Below are positions 56,269 through 64,000 of a stretch of DNA of 64,000 bases, one piece after another. This DNA is from Arcanobacterium haemolyticum DSM 20595 (GTDB lineage Bacteria > Actinomycetota > Actinomycetes > Actinomycetales > Actinomycetaceae): NCBI RefSeq assembly GCF_000092365.1, contig NC_014218.1, forward strand, positions 434,001 through 498,000, written 5' to 3'. Below the pieces are notes generated by a model that ran no database searches, was not told where the DNA came from, and saw only the letters and a list, made by a program, of their open reading frames with translations. Made by a program: the position numbers and the translations under genes. Each line of letters begins with the position of its first letter. The first letter of the stretch is position 1.

Positions 56269-57762
56269 ATGACTGAATTGATGGACTACTCGGACGTCGT
56301 CGCTAATTTCGATCCAGTACTGGGCATCGAAGTTCATGTGGAACTGTCCACAAAAACTAAAATGTTTGACGGCGCGCCAAACGCGTTCGGCGGTGAACCA
56401 AACACGTTCGTCACCCCAGTATCGCTGGGCTTGCCAGGATCGTTGCCAGTGGTGAACAAGAAGGCTATCGAATACGCGATCAAGCTGGGCCTCGCGCTCA
56501 ACTGCCAGATCGCGGAATCGTGCCGTTTTGCTCGCAAGAACTACTTCTACCCAGATTTGGCGAAGAACTTCCAAACCTCCCAATCAGACGAACCACTTGC
56601 GTTCGATGGTTACCTGGATGTGGAACTTGATGATGGCGCAGTATTCCGAGTGAACATTGAGCGTGCCCACGTGGAAGAGGATGCCGGCAAGAACACCCAC
56701 ATTGGTGGCGAAGGCCGTATCCACGGCGCCGATCATTCGCTGGTTGACTACAACCGTGCGGGCGTGCCGCTGGTAGAAATCGTTACCCGCCCAATTGAAG
56801 GCTGTGGTGATCGTGCTCCAGAAGTCGCTGCGAAGTACGTTCAGACTATCCGCGATATCGCTCGCGCAATCGGTGTGTCTGAAGCTCGCATGGAACGCGG
56901 GAACGTGCGTGCGGATATCAACGTCTCGTTACGCAAGACCCCAGAATCCCCACTTGGCACCCGTACCGAAACGAAGAACGTGAATTCGTTCCGGTCGATC
57001 GCGTCGGCAGTGGAGTTCGAAATGTGCCGCCAGGCTGCAATTTTGGATGCTGGCGGTTCGATTCTTCAGGAAACACGCCACTTCCAGGAGCTGGATGGTA
57101 CAACCCTTCCTGGGCGTCCGAAGTCTGACGCGGACGATTACCGCTACTTCCCTGAACCAGATTTGGTGCCGTTGGCGCCGCCGCGTGACTGGGTTGAGGA
57201 ACTGCGGGCGTCGTTGCCAGAATTGCCTGCAGATAAGCGCCGCCGTCTGTTGGCTGAGTGGGGCGTTTCTGCTACCGAAATGCGCGATATCGTGAATGCG
57301 GGTGCTCTTGGTCTGATTGAAGATTCGGTGAAGGCGGGCGCTACGTCTGCTGGCGCGCGTAAGTGGTGGATGGGCGAATTGGCCCGTTTCGCTAAAGATA
57401 ACGAAGTGGAGTTGGCCTCGGTTCCAGTAACGTCTGAACAGGTTGCGGAACTTGATTCCCTGGTTGAATCGGGCAAGCTGACAGACAAGCTTGCGCGCCA
57501 GGCGCTTGCGGGAGTTTTGGCTGGGGAAGGTTCGCCAACTGAGGTTGTGGCCGCGCGTGGTTTGGAAGTTGTGAACGACGACGCTGCGCTCAACGCAGCC
57601 GTTGATGACGCCTTGGCAGCTAATCCGGATGTTGTTGAAAAGATCCGGGGCGGTAAGGTGCAGGCAGCCGGTGCGATTGTGGGTGCTGTTATGAAGGCAA
57701 CTCATGGCAAGGCTGACGCGGCTCGCGTTCGAGAACTTATTATGGAGCGAGTACAGGCCTGA
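56269..57762 (+). CDS. gatB: Asp/Glu-tRNA amidotransferase subunit B
   Basis: A 497-residue GatB that activates the tRNA-bound Glu/Asp and receives the ammonia channelled from GatA. ATG 56269 follows GGAGG at 56254-56258; an in-frame upstream codon at 56251 overlaps gatA. Conserved segments are [71 protein letters not shown] and [13 protein letters not shown]. The C-terminal ~150 residues are the helical YqeY-like tRNA-binding tail. Confidence 0.97.
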   Translation: MTELMDYSDVVANFDPVLGIEVHVELSTKTKMFDGAPNAFGGEPNTFVTPVSLGLPGSLPVVNKKAIEYAIKLGLALNCQIAESCRFARKNYFYPDLAKNFQTSQSDEPLAFDGYLDVELDDGAVFRVNIERAHVEEDAGKNTHIGGEGRIHGADHSLVDYNRAGVPLVEIVTRPIEGCGDRAPEVAAKYVQTIRDIARAIGVSEARMERGNVRADINVSLRKTPESPLGTRTETKNVNSFRSIASAVEFEMCRQAAILDAGGSILQETRHFQELDGTTLPGRPKSDADDYRYFPEPDLVPLAPPRDWVEELRASLPELPADKRRRLLAEWGVSATEMRDIVNAGALGLIEDSVKAGATSAGARKWWMGELARFAKDNEVELASVPVTSEQVAELDSLVESGKLTDKLARQALAGVLAGEGSPTEVVAARGLEVVNDDAALNAAVDDALAANPDVVEKIRGGKVQAAGAIVGAVMKATHGKADAARVRELIMERVQA

Positions 57763-57770
57763 TGTGCTTA

Positions 57771-57806
57771 AAAACGCAGGGTCGGAACGGCCCTGCGTTT
57801 TGCTTT
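57771..57806 (+). terminator. Terminator of gatCAB
   Basis: A perfect 11-bp stem (AAAACGCAGGG and complement) with a 9-nt loop is followed by TTTTGCTTT, 8 bases after the gatB stop. Confidence 0.9.
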
Positions 57807-57841
57807 CCGCACCTAAATTTTGTGGCTATTGAAGGAGAAAA

Positions 57842-59242
57842 ATGTCCAAAGCATTGCCAAGTTATAACGTGACGTTGCGTATCGCGCTTCCGTTCGATCC
57901 GCGAGCAACGGCAACATTAGTGAAGGAATTCGCTGATTTCGGTGCGATCGTGACCGGTGTTGACATGGTCGAATCTGATGAATCGAATCTGCTTACCGAT
58001 GTGACTGCGAAGGTTGACGATATCGAACACGCAGAACAGATCGCTGCCAAGCTGGAGATGCTAGATGGCGTTCACGTGTTGGGTATTCACGATTCCACCG
58101 TGCAGGCGCATTTGGGTGGCAAGATTGAGATCGCGTTGAAGCGGCCACTGAATACGCGCCAGGATTTGGCGCGGATTTACACGCCGGGTGTGGCACGGAT
58201 CTGTACCTTGATTGCTAAGGATCCGAAGTTGGCCCGTAAGTTGACAGTGAAGCGTAATACTGTGGCTGTGGTATCTGACGGTACGGCCGTGCTCGGTTTG
58301 GGTGACGTCGGCGCGAAGGCCGCCATGCCAGTCATGGAAGGTAAGGCCGCGCTGTTTAAGAAGTTTGGTGACGTCGATGCATGGCCAATCTGCTTGGATA
58401 CTACTGATACGGAAGAAATCGTCAAGATCGTCAAGGCGATCTCGCCAGGCTTCGGTGGCATCAATTTGGAAGACATATCTGCACCGCGCTGCTTTGAAAT
58501 CGAACGCCGTCTACGTGCCGAACTCGATATTCCTGTTTTCCATGACGATCAACATGGCACCGCCGTCGTCGTCCTCGCAGCCCTTATCAACGCACTGAAG
58601 GTTGTGGACAAAAAGATCGAAGACATCCGAATCGTGGTATCGGGCGTGGGTGCGGCAGGAAACGCAATCATCCGTTTGCTACAAAGCCAAGGCGCCCGTG
58701 ACATCATCGGCGTGGGACGCAACGGGGCACTCGGCCCATTCCGCGAAGAAAGTGGCGAAGACCGAAACTGGATCGCACAAAACACGAACCCACGCGGAAT
58801 CGAAGGCAACCTCACGCACGTACTGAAGGGTGCGGACGTGTTTATCGGTGTGTCAGCTGGAAATATCTTGACCGGCGCGGACATCGCAACCATGGCCGAC
58901 GACGCAATCGTGTTCGCACTTGCCAACCCAACCCCAGAAGTGGACCCAATCGAAGCCGCCACCCACGCAGCCATCGTGGCAACCGGGCGTTCCGATTACC
59001 CAAATCAGATCAATAACGTTCTGGCCTTCCCAGGAATCTTCCGTGGAATGCTAGACGTGCGCGCAACACACGTGACCGATCGGATGCTCGTGGTGGCAGC
59101 TCAAGCGATCGCAGAAACTGTTCAGCCAGAACAACTGAATGCCAACTTCATCATCCCAGGCGTCTTCCATCCAACTGCCGCCAAGCAGGTTGCGCGGGCA
59201 ATCCGGGAGGAATTCCAGCAATCTTTGGCAAAGGACGCCTAA
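57842..59242 (+). CDS. NAD(P)-dependent malic enzyme with N-terminal ACT domain
   Basis: A 466-residue oxidative decarboxylase converting malate to pyruvate and CO2. The first ~85 residues (YNVTLRIALPFDPRATATL) form an ACT-like regulatory domain. The catalytic part has ARIYTPGVARIC with the catalytic Tyr, GAKAAMPVMEGKAALFKKF with the catalytic Lys, the metal site FHDDQHGTAVV, and the dinucleotide loop VSGVGAAGNAI near 268. NAD versus NADP preference cannot be read reliably. It is a single gene between gatCAB and the rRNA operon, closed by a strong terminator. Codon composition changes near 58540. Confidence 0.94.
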   Translation: MSKALPSYNVTLRIALPFDPRATATLVKEFADFGAIVTGVDMVESDESNLLTDVTAKVDDIEHAEQIAAKLEMLDGVHVLGIHDSTVQAHLGGKIEIALKRPLNTRQDLARIYTPGVARICTLIAKDPKLARKLTVKRNTVAVVSDGTAVLGLGDVGAKAAMPVMEGKAALFKKFGDVDAWPICLDTTDTEEIVKIVKAISPGFGGINLEDISAPRCFEIERRLRAELDIPVFHDDQHGTAVVVLAALINALKVVDKKIEDIRIVVSGVGAAGNAIIRLLQSQGARDIIGVGRNGALGPFREESGEDRNWIAQNTNPRGIEGNLTHVLKGADVFIGVSAGNILTGADIATMADDAIVFALANPTPEVDPIEAATHAAIVATGRSDYPNQINNVLAFPGIFRGMLDVRATHVTDRMLVVAAQAIAETVQPEQLNANFIIPGVFHPTAAKQVARAIREEFQQSLAKDA

Positions 59243-59302
59243 ACCGGTGGCCTTTGGCTGGGGAATCTAAAAAGTAACTGCCGGCAAGGGTGAATCGCCC
59301 TG

Positions 59303-59332
59303 ACCCAGGAGGCGAAAGCCTCCTGGGTTTTT
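59303..59332 (+). terminator. Terminator of the malic enzyme gene
   Basis: A perfect 11-bp stem ACCCAGGAGGC and complement with a GAAA tetraloop and T5, 60 bases past the stop. Confidence 0.95.
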
Positions 59333-59402
59333 GATTATTGGGGACTTTTTGTTGGTGTGGTGGGGTTTTGTGGGTGTGTGATGGGGGTTACGTTGGTTTG
59401 GT

Positions 59403-59432
59403 TTGACGGTGTGGGGTGTGGGTGGGTAGAGT
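59403..59432 (+). promoter_or_regulatory. Candidate rRNA operon promoter and leader
   Basis: TTGACG at 59403-59408 and TAGAGT at 59427-59432 are separated by 18 bp, about 300 bp before 16S. The 59340-59732 leader is strongly G/T-rich and holds no gene. More than one promoter is likely but not resolved. Confidence 0.5.
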
Positions 59433-59732
59433 ATTTATTCGTTGCGAGGGGCTGGAACGGTTCTTGCGGGATGGTTTTCTTCGTGATGTTGGCCTTCTTG
59501 ATGGTTGTCTGCTTTTGTGGTGGGTGGTTGTTGGGTGTGGGTGTGTTGTTTGATATCTCAATAGTGTGTCAGCTTTTTTACGATATTTTTTTGGTGTTGG
59601 GCTGGCTGGTTTTGTTGCTGGTTGGTTTGATGCTGTTTTTTGGATGAGCTAGTTTTGGTTTGTCTTTTTTTGTTGAGCCTGTTGGGCTTTTCGGATGTAT
59701 TGATTGGATGCCTTTTGTGGGTGTTTGGTTTT

Positions 59733-64000
<4,268 letters not shown>

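Noticed and set aside
59357-59647. Hydrophobic 96-codon frame before 16S
   Set aside because: A product of G/T-rich rRNA leader sequence. It lacks a ribosome site and family similarity.

Overview
The window is a stretch of actinobacterial chromosome. The 16S/23S sequence, WhiB, PdtaS and UPF0182 proteins, a UvrD-type helicase with an HRDC tail, the GlgE pathway and a moderate GC content fit an Actinomycetaceae-type organism (Arcanobacterium/Trueperella-like; the genus is an inference). No phage, integrase, transposase, CRISPR array or secretion system was found.

Layout. 1-7.3 kb: the end of a thioredoxin/TPR chaperone gene, then a maltose/maltodextrin locus. It has an alpha-glucosidase and a LacI repressor on the minus strand, diverging from a malE-malF-malG ABC importer that has no ATPase gene. 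7.4-24 kb: a flavin reductase, then alpha-glucan metabolism. A tight minus-strand operon glgE-treS-mak-glgB (the trehalose to maltose to maltose-1-phosphate to glucan route) is joined by glgP and glgX, with ogt, trpS and nudC interspersed. A decayed MFS transporter lies between trpS and glgX. 24-33.5 kb: a block I recall as syntenic with mycobacteria (uvrD2, E1-like protein, DUF2342 protein, PDZ/Lon protein, PPA1309 protein, UPF0182 protein).

34-50.5 kb: small transporter and regulator operons. These are a GntR-ABC operon, an initiator tRNA, a DenV-like glycosylase, a PadR-ABC-FtsX operon with a clear palindromic operator, a mobA-like gene, a DUF2505-thyA-folA-paiB operon, pdtaS next to whiB, and a histidine kinase-response regulator-ABC-permease operon whose ATPase has lost most catalytic motifs. 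50.5-59.2 kb: an unusually long ligA, a cardiolipin-synthase-like gene, gatCAB and an ACT-domain malic enzyme. From 59.7 kb an rRNA operon runs off the end of the window.

The first 24 kb form a coherent carbon-storage module. Maltodextrins are imported by MalEFG and split by the glucosidase. Maltose and trehalose are interconverted and built into branched glucan by TreS, Mak, GlgE and GlgB. The glucan is mobilised by GlgP and GlgX. The most unusual non-coding signal is a nearly identical 53-bp palindrome (25-bp arms) at two distant sites, each near a different GC-rich tandem repeat. The most unusual coding signal is the degenerate ABC ATPase at 47936-48664.
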